From contig BROG01000044.1 of the NCBI GenBank assembly GCA_030159075.1, positions 1,580,501-1,644,500 of the forward strand: DNA of 64,000 bases, given 5' to 3'. The translations under genes and the position numbers were made by a program. The stretch comes from Atrina japonica. Taxonomy: Eukaryota > Mollusca > Bivalvia > Pterioida > Pinnidae. The notes under the pieces were generated by a model that saw nothing but the letters and a program-made list of their open reading frames with translations, searched no databases and was not told where the DNA came from. This document shows, one piece after another, positions 23,597-34,413 of the stretch (position 1 is its first letter; every line of letters starts with the position of its first letter).

Positions 23597-24490
23597 TTAT
23601 GTTAGTAGACTAACAACTGATTATGATTGATGTTAGTGGACTGACAACTGATTATGATTGATGTTAGTAGACTAACAACTAGTTACAATTTATGTTAGTG
23701 GACAAACAACTGGTTATGACTGATGTTAGTGGACTAACAACTGGTTATGATTTATGTAAGTGGACTAAAAACTGGTTATGATTTATGTTAGTTGACAAAC
23801 AACTGGTTATGACTGATGTTAGTGGACTAACAACTGGTTATGATTTATGTTAGTGGATTAACAACTGGTTATGATTTATGTTAGTGGACAAACAACTGGT
23901 TATGATTTATGTTAGTGGACTAACAACTGATTATGATTGATGTTAGTGGACTGACAACTGATTATGATTGATGTTAGTGGACTGAGAACTGATTATGATT
24001 GATGTTAGTGGACTGACAACTGGTTATGATTTATGTTAGTGGACAAACAACTGGTTATGATTTATGTTAGTGGAATAACAACTGGTTATGATTGATGTTA
24101 ATGGACTAACAACTGGTTATGATTGATGTTAATGGACTAACAACTGGTTATGATTTATGTTAGTGGACTAACAACTGGTTATGATTAATGTTAGTGGACT
24201 AACAACTGGTTATGATTAATGTTAGTGGACTGACAACTGATTATGATTGATGTTAGTGGACTGACAACTGATTATGATTGATGTTAGTGGACTGACAACT
24301 GGTTATGATTTATGTTAGTGGATAAACAACTGGTTATGATTGATGTTAATGGACTAACAACTGGTTATGATTGATGTTAATGGACTAACAACTGGTTATG
24401 ATTGATGTAAATGGACTAACAACTGGTTATGATTAATGTTAGTGGACTAACAACTGGTTATGATTAATGTTAGTGGACAAGCAACTAATT
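23597..24490. repeat. 31-bp satellite, about 29 copies
   Basis: The unit is TTATGATT(T/G)ATGTTAGTGG plus ACTAACAACTGG. Each unit carries GTTAGT-GG-ACTAAC, a nearly perfect hairpin. Variants (GACAAACAAC, GACTGACAAC, TTAATGGACT) are arranged in runs, which suggests local expansion of sub-arrays. Confidence 0.95.
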
Positions 24491-25219
24491 TTATTTGATT
24501 ATCAGTGTCACAACTATCAATCAATTACTTGACTATAGAGTGTATGCAGATTTTATATTGAAATTACATGTATTGTTTTTGTGTTGTTAAAATAAACATA
24601 CATATTTTATGTACATATATACTTCTTTTTATCCATGTAAATTTTATGGGTTTGGTCAATATTTTCACATTTCACAACAAATATGATATTGCCATTAGTC
24701 GCATGGCTTACGGTATTAAGAGAACATTTTACTGACCATTGCTATTATTTCTTGTTTAAAAACACAAGATTAATACTAAGTATGCGATCTATGAACAAAA
24801 TGCTGTTATTCCCTGTTTAAAAATACAACATTAATATGTGGTCATTTAACAGAATGCATCTATGTCCTGTTTCGAAAAAAATGCAAGAAAATTCAAAATG
24901 AATCTTGCCACAAATACTACATTTAGCTCTAAAGTAAAATTCAATAAAATATGGTGTGGCAAGAAATTACTGGATATTTATCAAAATCTGCACAACATGT
25001 TTAATGATGTTTTTTCACATGTTAGGGGTCATGATGCGGATTTGGGACGGATGGTGCAGAATCACCTCTGCTTAAGTAATCAAATCATCATTCCATCACA
25101 GCCTTGACAAACTTTCAACGCTGACACTGTCATGTCAGAAGTTGCTAAGTACTTGAATGACATAGAGCCATTTGAAAAGTTATTGTTCGGAGGAGTTCAT
25201 TGACCACATACCTTAAGTA
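24491..25219. other. Intergenic; one unidentified 81-codon frame
   Basis: The frame 24862-25107 (+) has no domain I recognise and no splice context, so it is not called as a gene. Confidence 0.4.
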
Positions 25220-25420
25220 TTCGAGTCCCTCTTGGACCTAAGCTGATTTTTGTGATAAAGTTTGTCAGTTTTATTGCGGAAGGCCGGTGGTCTCATCCCA
25301 GGTACATTGTATCCGGGTTCTTTCCTCCACCATTACAAACTGGCCACCACCATAAAACTGAAAGATTGTTGAGTGTGACATAAAACACCATTGAATTTAA
25401 GTCAATTCAATTTAACTGTA
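25220..25420 (+). mobile_element. SINE 3' body fragment, family S3
   Basis: GGAAGGCCGGTGGTCTCATC, then GTACATTGTATCCGGGTTCT, and a tail GTGTGACATAAAACACCATT. The same body follows the tRNA-like head on the minus strand at 53586-53765. The head is not recognisable here. Confidence 0.6.
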
Positions 25421-25530
25421 CTTATATCACGTGGAATCAGAGGAAGCGAAGCATTGGCATGGTATTGCTAGTATACAAGTTTTTTCAGTGCATTTTATTT
25501 CTGTCGCAAATGTTTAAAACCATTTACCGG

Positions 25531-25615
25531 TAACTCATTCACCCTTAAAGACACATTTGGAATTGCCTAAGCCATTGTAGAAGAGGTCATTGTTTCTCAA
25601 GGGTTGATGAATTAA
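25531..25615. repeat. TTAA-type MITE, copy 3
   Basis: TAACTCATTCACCCTTAAAG at the left and AAGGGTTGATGAATTAA at the right. The left TTAA is mutated to GTAA. Confidence 0.65.
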
Positions 25616-25685
25616 AGAAAAAGCCCAACATAAATACCGGTCGTAATGTGACGTGTGTCAACATGATAATTCCACGGAGACGACT

Positions 25686-25862
25686 GTCCTTCTGATGAGA
25701 CAGTAAAAACCGAGGTCCCGTGTCACAGTAGGTGTCGGCACGTTAAAGATCTCTCACTGTTCAATGGCCGTAAGTGCCGAGCATAGGTCACCTGCATTGG
25801 TGACGTCTCCATATGAGTGAACGATTTTGGACTGGGACGTTAAACAACAAAAAACAACAGCG
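25686..25862 (+). mobile_element. SINE body, family S1, 5'-truncated
   Basis: Contains GATGAGACAGTAAAAACCGA, CGGCACGTTAAAGATC, GGTGACGTCTCCATATGAGT and the tail TGGGACGTTAAACAACA. It matches the body of the SINEs at 30839 and 35328 (inverted there). The tRNA-like head is missing. Confidence 0.75.
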
Positions 25863-27344
25863 GAGACGATGGGGTACCGATCTAGCGGTCGTTTATGTCG
25901 ATCGTTTGTATGCTTCCACAGACACAGAGAAATGAAACCGCGAAACAAAATTTGAAACACCATCATATCCATGTGAAAGATATTACCCATGTAAAATGTC
26001 AAGTCATCAATCATACCGTTTTCTATGAGATTTCCAGAACCACAACATGATATGAGTGGAGATGTAACTTCTGTTCATAACACTTTATAGAGCAACATAA
26101 CCGATATCGAAGACGAACACAACGGATCCAAAAAAAAAAAATATATATATAGATATTCACGAAGAAATTTATTTTCTATGATTTTGAAACGTGTCGGGAT
26201 ATGATTCAATGTTATCAGGGATACATGTCCTCTCTGATTAGAGGCCTGTTTTTATATTAAAACTTGTTTAAGGTTATAGACAATCTGAAACACGTTTTAG
26301 CCGCAGGCCATAAATATGTTTAAGGGAGAAAACACGTTTGTGTTTGAATATGCTAAAGAATACACCTTAAACTTTCTTAACCGTTCTCTCGATTGCTGTT
26401 GAGGTTTTCTTTAACCATTTAACCGCACGGTTTAAACCACGCCGTTAAAAACATTTAACTGTAAAAATGGTTTAAACTAGGTTAATAGTTAAGAATAAAA
26501 AACATGCTTTAGATGCTGTGGAATATGTTCCAGAAAGGAAAAAGAAAAATTCATAATTCATCTTGTGAAGAAACATGTGCTTTTAGAGAGCTAGTCTTTC
26601 AAAGAGATTATACATCTTAAACCTTTTGTTCTTACATCACTAGCGAACATTGTAAAGACTTAATATTAGTCACTCATAATGCGAAAAAGCTTCAATTTGT
26701 ATCCAATACTGGATATTCTAACTGACCGTCATTCCATTAGGCCATATAAAATTATTTCAACCGGTACGAAAATCATGTATGTACAAGTCCCTAGGGAACT
26801 TAATCTAACATTTTTGTATTTCTTCAATTTTCTACACTGACTTGCAAACTATCAAATTTTGGGGTCTCAAGGAACTTATTCAACACTTAACAGAATCCAA
26901 GTTATGTGGGTCCTTATCCGGCACAGTATCACGGATGCAACTTTATGTCTTCTAAAGATAGAAAAGAACTGGTCATATAGCACAAGACACAAACTAAAGG
27001 AACATTCTATATCCAAGACGAAATGTTAAAGTATTGCCGTTCGAATGTTAATATCTTGCGACATAGATGCATGGCATTCAGAATTACTTAGTATTGTACT
27101 AAAAAAAATAAAAAGACTTCAATCACCGAACCCAATGGTATTGTGAATACATCACAACTGCTGTTTGACTGTGCATTTGAATACGACGAATTGGGTACAA
27201 AGATGGGCAATTGTGAAACCCAAGCGGGATAGGACCAGGTGTCACTGTATATGGTCGTGCGCCAGAATACAATCTTTAGTAACATTCTTCGCCAAATGTC
27301 CGACATTGTGCTCTCCTTGAGCACTATTTGACAGCATTCGATTG
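25863..27344. other. Intergenic; no confident gene
   Basis: An 86-codon minus frame (25754-26014) runs into the SINE, and a 78-codon minus frame (27088-27324) has no family features. Neither has convincing splice or domain support. GC is slightly higher than in the neighbours. Confidence 0.4.
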
Positions 27345-27458
27345 TGACGTCATAATCAGAAAACTTTTACGGGCTATTTAATTGTGACGTCATAATGAAA
27401 AAGTGCCCTATGTACTTGATGACGTCGTGCAAGGTGTGGTATAACTGTGGAGTATATA
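27345..27458. promoter_or_regulatory. Cluster of three CRE-like sites plus TATA-like sequence
   Basis: TGACGTCA at 27345-27352 and 27385-27392, the first two in identical context (ATTGTGACGTCATAAT), and TGACGTCG at 27420-27427. TATATA is at 27453. TGACGTCA is the consensus for CREB/ATF factors. No downstream exon was found, so a regulatory role is inference. Confidence 0.4.
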
Positions 27459-27801
27459 CCTTACTACGGTCGTGAAATCAATAAACATGACTATTCCATG
27501 GCTATTATATGTTTCTGTATTATCACAAAGATCTCTAATTCTTTTTTTTATCTACCTATCAATAAAGAAAAAATGAAATAATGAAATAAGAGACGGTTAG
27601 ATGTCAGTACTTCATTTTCAATGTCACTTGAAAGGTCAAGTATTTTATATATTGTGTAGAGGTTTTATCTACAAAATAAAATGTCAATATATTTTAGAGT
27701 ATTTTATTTGTTTACCACTCTTTTTATTTGTTCTTTTCTTGAACAAAAATAAACATAAAATTGATAACACAAAATAAAATTAAATCTTTTATGTCTAAAA
27801 T

Positions 27802-27840
<39 letters not shown>

Positions 27841-28335
27841 TTGTGCCCAACGTATTTACAAAACTAGATTATAAACCTTTAGTTAAAATAAAACACAATT
27901 TATTCTAATTATAATACAATTACATGTATTGCATCTCTGTTTCTGAACTTTGGTAGTAGAGACAGTTTAATAGTATGCATGAGACAGGTACATTGTAAGT
28001 TTTCAGAAATCATTCTTGTGTTTAAAAAAATCGTCATTTAAATATTTATCCAAACATAATTCCATTTCAAACTGAGCAATACCAGGTCCAGAAGCTATTG
28101 TCAAGCACATATTTGACCCCAGCAATGGATAATTGATTTCATAGAAATTGAGAAAAATGGTTCTAGAATTACACTGTATACCAGCAACAAATAATACTGT
28201 TTACCTTGAAATCATTCTCGCCCTTAGATGAAACAGCGAATTTAAAGTGAATGTGAAATTTAGAAGAATTATTAGAAAATTAAAGTAGCCCTTCGTCAGT
28301 TAGCGAGACACAATTTACATTTGCAATATTTATAT
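27459..28335. other. Spacer downstream of elongase B
   Basis: AT-rich, with an (AC)n run at 27804-27839. TTTATT at 27899-27904 (AATAAA on the minus strand) is a distant candidate poly(A) signal for elongase B. Confidence 0.4.
27804..27839. repeat. (AC)n microsatellite
   Basis: About 18 uninterrupted AC units. Confidence 0.95.
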
Positions 28336-30214
28336 TCAACTAGAATGTGGCTTTTTACCCTTTCTCGACTTGAGGTAATTAATGTAGTAGAAATTCATAA
28401 ATAGCAATGTCATTAGCAACTGATAGAAAATACCGTATATACAAAAGGCATGATATAGATAACCAACGGTAGTATGAATCAAACCAACAAAAAATTGCAA
28501 TATTTGTAACTGAGTGATTAACTTCTTCCAAGGAAACGATTTTTCTGGGAACAATGCGGTTAAGCCGTAATATGCGTACAAAACAATGTGTACAAAAGAG
28601 TTATTCATCAGATAGATTGCTAAAGCTGGCCAAGGGTAATGGTGGTAGGCAATGTCACTTAGCAACAAGACGGAACTATGGTGATAAACATGGAGAAAAC
28701 TGATTTGTCGTTGCTTATGACGCACTATCATAAAGACTGTGTCCAGCAGTTCCACATTCTTTGTGATCCAGTAAAGACGATAGAATGGCAAGAGGTAGTC
28801 AGAATTTCCCTTCTGGAAGACGGAATTACTCTGTTGGAGTCCAAACGTGAATCCGCAAAAGCAGTAGAGACTGGCGATACTGCATAGAAAGTTGTGTATA
28901 ATGAGTATCTACAAAACACAGAAAAAAATTCTTTATCATACGGAGTATAAAAACACCTGTTGTATCCTTGTATGTTATTGGTATTTGATTTTGACTGTGA
29001 TTTGGTTACTGCTAATTAAGTATAAAAACACCTGACAGAGTTTATCTCTTAGGTTCATCTGACAGTATGCATGTCGTGTGAAAATTGGCTATACACGCAC
29101 CTCTGACAATCCAGAGGTGAGATCACGTGTCATTGGGAAGTAAAAACAGGCTGTGATTAAGTTACTGCTAACTAATTATAAAAACATCTGTTATATCTTC
29201 GTAGTTTACTGATGATTGATTATGGCTGTGATTAACGGTTACCGCTTTGTGTATAAGACAAAAAACAAGTTTGGTGAATACCGTATTAGCACGGATCTCT
29301 GGGGATTTTAGAAGTGGGATCAGATGCAATGGAGGATCATACATCGACTGTCGACAAAGATCAATCGTCAGGCGTACTTAGTCAAATTAAAATAAGAGGT
29401 ATAACCTCTGGTCAAAATAGGTATAGAGCTCGATAATTCAACAACCATTATCAAACAAGTAATTAAACATTTTGATTATTGATGCACGAAAATGACAAAC
29501 AAGACAAAATTTGCGAATTGTTGAATCTAAATGAGATTTTTCATATTATTGTGACGTCAACTTTTCACTTAGTATATAAGATGGTCATACGTTGAGCATG
29601 ATCCGAGGCATTGGACATTTAACCACCAGGTATTACTATATTAATGTGGCAAATTGATGAAAAATATGATGTCACTGCGTCATTTGTTGTCCTTTGATTT
29701 TCAAAACTATCTAAATAAAGAGAAATATTTAAATAGAAACACACCTGGGCCCGCATCTCAGCTTGGTCTGCAAATTAGATTTCGGGATTAGCAAGAAAAG
29801 ACTTGAGAAACCTTAGATTTGAGTTTGAAATGACATTATAAAATCGGATCATTTAGGAAACGAGCGATAAATGGATATGAGGACTACAACCCAAGTGTGT
29901 TGAAATTCGGAGGAACAAGAAGTTATTACGTTTGTCGTATAGTTTATACAAGAGTTAAGAACTGTTGATTTATCATCAATTTAGGGTTGAACAAACTCGA
30001 CGTTGATGACGTATTCAAGAATGGTTTTTTCGTATATGTATAAATATCATTAAATTTATATTACACTTACTGGTCTTATTTGCACAGGGGAGGTAATCTT
30101 CTGCCACACAGGTGCCAGTACAGTCATAATAAAATAAACACAACATAACGGAAACGTCTGCAGTGACACTAATGTTGAAAAGAATGACTGGATAAATTCA
30201 ACAGTTATAGCCAT
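28336..30214 (-). CDS. ELO-family very-long-chain fatty-acid elongase, copy B
   Basis: Two coding exons on the minus strand: 30071-30214 and 28336-28908 (stop included), 144 and 573 nt, exactly the lengths of copy A; 238 aa. Splice sites CCA|GTAAGT and TTTTGTAG|ATACTC are shared with copy A. The exon starts at an acceptor (GTTTTCAG|GTGCTGATC) 12 nt before the ATG. Family motifs are intact: KNVELLDTVFMIVR, HVYHH, NNSFVHIVLYAYY and TQLQILQF, with the end KGKKPHSS. By hand count 191 of 238 residues match copy A: 160/190 in exon 2 and 31/48 in exon 1. Function is inferred as for copy A: the condensing enzyme of ER fatty-acid elongation. Both copies look functional. The pair probably arose by inverted duplication. 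Confidence 0.92.
28909..30070. other. Elongase B intron
   Basis: It contains a diverged internal duplication (TATAAAAACACCTG.. near 28948, 29021 and 29178) with GGCTGTGATTA motifs, and a plus-strand TATA-like AGTATATAAGATGG near 29572. No exon was seen. Confidence 0.4.
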
Positions 30215-30226
30215 TTTGATCAGCAC

Positions 30227-30824
30227 CTGAAAACAAACAAAAAAACATACAGGCGGAAATCATTCGTATCTACGCTTGAATGACAAGCAAACAGCGTTGC
30301 CGCTAGGTACTCTCCTCGTTTGCATATCGCCTTATAAGCCATCAATCGTGGTCTACCTGTGTTTAAATCGTTGCATTATACTCAGATTTCAGATACAACA
30401 GATCACCTCAAGTACATCAATAAACAACCACAGCCCTACATGATAACTTGAAACTGGATCGCATACATCACGAATGGCAACCAGATCTACGGGACATTAC
30501 ACATATAAAGAAAATTCACAAGTTATTTTGTTGGTTTTTCAATACTACTGCAATGTGTATTTTAAATACCTGAAATTAAGAACGTTCCGACAGGAGTCAA
30601 TATCAGTGATAGCAGGACGATGAACGAGAAGCACGGGTGTTATATTGGGGTCACCGATAAACACTTGAAATGAGAAGATTAACATAGAAAAATAAACTAT
30701 AAACAACACGGTTCATTCGAGGCTATAGCATTAACGGTGTACAATGTAAATGTATTTATGAAGGTCATTCATAACAAAGTTAAACATCACACACAACGTA
30801 ATACTGATTTTATGTATAAAAGAA
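30227..30824. other. Upstream of elongase B; possible 5' UTR exon
   Basis: On the minus strand a TATA-like CAATATAACACC near 30640 precedes a stretch ending AATTTCAG|GTATTT near 30570, which could be the missing 5' UTR exon. This is weak; no coding sequence was seen. Confidence 0.2.
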
Positions 30825-30838
30825 TAATAATAGGTATA

Positions 30839-31122
30839 TTGTTTGTTTGTTTGTTTGTTTATTGTTGTTTAATGTCCCACTCAAGAATATTTCACTCATA
30901 TGGAGACGTCACCAAATGACGGTGAAGGGCTTCAAATTTTGGCCTATGCTCGGCACTTACGACCATTGAGCAGTGTGGGCTCTTTAACGTGCCGACATCT
31001 ACTGTGACACGAGACCTCTAGTTTTACTGTCTCATCCGAAGGACAGAAAACCAACCTCCTGCCGCCGGCGGGACTCGAACTCACGATCTCACGATCCAGA
31101 GCAGACTGAGCCAGGCCGGCTC
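30839..31122 (-). mobile_element. Full-length tRNA-derived SINE, family S1, with 14-bp target duplication
   Basis: On the minus strand the head has an A box (TGGCTCAGTCTG) and a B box (GAGTTCGAGTCCC). The body follows with GATGAGACAGTAAAA, CGTTAAAGAGCCC and GGTGACGTCTCCATATGAGT, and the 3' tail is GGGACATTAAACAACAATAA plus a (CAAA)n run. TAATAATAGGTATA flanks it perfectly at 30825-30838 and 31123-31136. This proves target-primed insertion. The family may belong to the MetaSINE group, which I have not verified. Confidence 0.9.
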
Positions 31123-31165
31123 TAATAATAGGTATAAAATACACGCATAAAATATATCATTATAC

Positions 31166-31187
31166 CAGAGACATATTATGTCTCTGA
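31166..31187. repeat. Short palindrome
   Basis: CAGAGACATA and TATGTCTCTG are perfect reverse complements with a one-base centre. Confidence 0.7.
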
Positions 31188-32337
31188 TTATACGTGTATG
31201 ATTTGCTAATGTTTTATAAAGAAGTTAAATTTGTGTGTTACAAGATTAGAAAAAAATCAGTTTATAATCACTTATTATATAAATATTGCAGAAGACCGGT
31301 TGTCTTTTCCCGCGTAGACTTACATTATAACCTTGGAAAGACTGGTGCGTATTACACAAATAAAAACACTTTTATACGTCTATCTGCAAACGTATCACAT
31401 ATTTGACTGTAAATGGCAACGCAATAAATGATATCTCAGTCAACCATTCGATCGTTTTATACATTACAGATTTCCACCAATGGTAACATGGGATTTATTT
31501 GCTCCTCAATCACACGTGGTCCCACTTCTGGATTTACAAGATCTCCGTGTTTACCTTTCCGATAGGCTCTTTGTTTTTGTTTAGGCCTAATGCTTTATGA
31601 ATTTCCTTATTGCTAACTCTTTTATGCTTTTTACCCATCATAATATTTTAGTATTAAAAAACAGCAATTATTCGATAGATCAATAGATTTTTATTTTCAC
31701 TGTAACCCCGAAATTACCTATAAATCAAGCAGTCGTGTACTTTGGTCTGTTTCATATTTAGGAATTAGTGTTTCATATTTAGGTATCATTTAGTGTTTTG
31801 GAAAACTTCAGGAAGGGTTATACAGTTTATATGGGAATTGATTATCACGGTCTTGCTTTTGACACGCGAAACATTCAAACTGCGCTTATCTTTGTTGCTT
31901 TCTTTATTCCTTTATTTAATTATCTTTCACACATATCCTATGGTATATCTTTACTGCACTGTTCTCGGGATTTGTGCAGATGTTTTGATAGACAACATAA
32001 GAAGATATTGATGTATACATTTGTCTAGCTGAGTATCAAATAACAAGAGGATTTTCCACATCAAAAGTTTTCATCTTAAAAAATTTGAGCGAATGTCCAT
32101 TCAAGCTACAGATTTTACATCAGGCTGTAAATAGCAGACGATATTTTATAGTGTGTCGGTTCAGTGATTATGGGTTTATATTTTACCGGAGTAAAACATT
32201 TTGTGAGTAACTGTTGTTTGAAGAATATGTCACTATTACAATTATTCGTTCTGCATCCCTGTGTCATTATAAATGAAACATACATATATTATTCTTAATC
32301 CTGCGCCTATGGCTGCCTTATCAGCAGCGTTATTAAT
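31188..32337. other. Intergenic, nothing recognised
   Basis: Two overlapping frames of about 75 codons near 31793-32028 have no start-site, splice or domain support. Confidence 0.45.
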
Positions 32338-33130
32338 GTATGAACATAAAACAGAACAACAGTGTTGGACGCAATACGGTGTAGAACTGCTATAAAGTAA
32401 GAACTGTGCTGTGAACGCTAGAGTAGAATGTCAATAATGTAAGAACACAAAATAGAACAACAGTGCTGAACGCAATACGGTATAAAATGTCAATAAAGTA
32501 AAAACAAAAACAACATTGCTGGACGCAATACGGTATAGAACTGCTATTAAGTAAGAACAGTGCTGGAAACGCTAGAGTAGAATGTCAATAATGTAAGAAC
32601 ATAAAACAGAACAACAGTGCTGGACACAATACGATATAAAATGTCAATAAAGTAAAAACAAAAACAACATTGCTGGACGCAATACGGTATAGAACTGTTA
32701 TACAGTAGGAACAAAGTCAGAACAGTGCTGGAAACGCTAGAGTAGAATGTCATTAATGTAAGAGCATATAACAGAACAACAGTGCTGAACGTAATACGGT
32801 ATAGAACTGCTATAAAGTAAAATAAAAAGAACAGTGCTGAACGCAATACGGTATAGAACTGCTATAAAGTAAGAACAGTAAAAACGGTGCTGGGAACGCT
32901 AGAGTAGAATGTCAATAATGTAAGAACATAAAACAGAACAACAGTGCTGAACGTAATACGGTATAGAATGTCAATAAAGTAAAAACAAAAATGACAGTGC
33001 TGGACGCAATACGGTATAGAACTGCTATAAAGTAGGAACAAAGTCAGAACAGTGCTGGAAACGCTAGAGTAAAATGTAAGAACATATAACACAATTAAAA
33101 ACACTGTTGTAGGACGTTAATAGTGTTAGA
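32338..33130. repeat. Two-unit minisatellite
   Basis: Two unit types alternate. One is CAGTGCTGGAAACGCTAGAG plus TAGAATGTCAATAATGTAAG; the other is GTGCTGGACGCAATACGGTA plus TAGAACTGCTATAAAGTAAG. They share CAGTGCTG and a GTAAGAAC end. About 18 units. Minus-strand open frames of 80-99 codons are repeat artefacts. Confidence 0.85.
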
Positions 33131-33539
33131 ACAACATAAGAACACTGTTGAAAACATTACAGTAGAATGTCAGTTATAAATAGTATAAACATAATACCAA
33201 AGCTATAATGCTCAAGACGATCGTTTCTGTCAATTAGACTTCATCAGTTGAGCTACAATTTTAAATAGTTTTTCTAAAGAGAAAGTGGTATCAGACAAGG
33301 CCAAATAATATATCTAAACGTATAGCCAAAATCCGTCTAAGAGTAACCACTGTAAAAAAAAAATGGCTATCTTAGCTTTAGAAGAATTTAGAATTTTAAA
33401 TGGTGTTATCAGTGCCAAATATCACTTTAGTATAAGATTATCACCTGGAACCGAAATACCAGATACTAGGTTTATGTAAACCCTCGGGGACTCAAACGGT
33501 CCACCAGCAGTGGGAACGACCTAATGGTTATATAAATAT

Positions 33540-33775
33540 TATAAACATAATACCAAAGCATAGAAAAGAACAGTGCTGGACTCAATAGCCTACGTTGAAA
33601 AACACCAATAGAGTAAGAACATAATAAAAATAGTATTGGACTCAATACGCTATAGAATACCAATAAAATAAGAACAGTGCTTGGTGCACTACGGTATAGT
33701 ATGCCAATAAAGTAAGAACATAGAAAAAATAACAGTGCTGAACGCAATACGGTATGAAACGAGTAAGAAGACTGA
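33540..33775. repeat. Outlying block of the same minisatellite
   Basis: Diverged units (AACAGTGCTGGACTCAATA.., ACGGTATAGTATGCCAATAA) resume after a 400-bp gap. AAACATAATACCAAAGC precedes both this block (33542) and the end of the first (33188). Confidence 0.7.
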
Positions 33776-34413
33776 AAAGTTCTTAACGAAATAGGCCCCA
33801 TTGTATGAAATGACAGTAGAAAAAGAAGACTCTGGGGCAAAATGATACAGAATGACAAATTTTGATACTGTTATACATGTATAATAAATTTTGAATTTTT
33901 GATAAATTTTGATGTAACATTATTAATTGCATTACCATTGCAAAATTTTTGCGACTGAGAGAATTTGTAGCACATTAACATTGCTGAAATCCAAATATCT
34001 TACTATTTCGGATAAGGAAATTGCAAAGTAGATCTACATTCACCATTTGTCAAAACTCTTTTCATACAATTATTTGATAAACATTTACAAATTAGAACAT
34101 GTTGCCTGTACATTGTTTCAAAAACAATATTACGGTATAAATATTTTACATTATAATTTCTACAAAAGTTCAGCACAACACAGCATTATATAAATATTTG
34201 CGTCATTTATAGTAAGTCTCGCTTTGCAAATCTGTAAATAAATATCGCCGTCATTGTCGTCTTCGTTTATATTTATTATTTATTTACAACTCGAGTAATG
34301 CGGATTACGTTTGCATTGCTGTCATAATCCGTTACCGGTTTTGGTCTCTTTTCTCTGTAAGTGACATTTCCGGTTCTGCTTTTTACACGATTGCACGCAA
34401 GAAAGACAAGACG
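33776..34413. promoter_or_regulatory. TMEM214 upstream region, TATA-less
   Basis: The last 100 bp before the ATG carry two CCGGTT motifs: TACCGGTTTTGG near 34333, and ATTTCCGGTTC near 34367, which matches an ETS-type site on the minus strand. No TATA box is close to the ATG. The start context GACGATGG is good. The transcription start is not determinable. Confidence 0.35.

Noticed and set aside
23597..24490. CRISPR-like regular array
   Set aside because: The units are contiguous 31-bp repeats without unique spacers, in a eukaryotic context.
27088..27324. 78-codon minus ORF near the CRE cluster
   Set aside because: No family similarity or splice context, and the frame is not clearly linked to the CRE/TATA block.
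28678..28919. ORFs on both strands over elongase B exon 2
   Set aside because: Out-of-frame and antisense shadows of the real exon.
32547..33104. Minus-strand ORFs of 99 and 80 codons
   Set aside because: They are translations of the two-unit minisatellite; no independent coding signal.
33472..33858. 128-codon minus ORF
   Set aside because: It overlaps the outlying minisatellite block; low-complexity S/F/L-rich, no domain.
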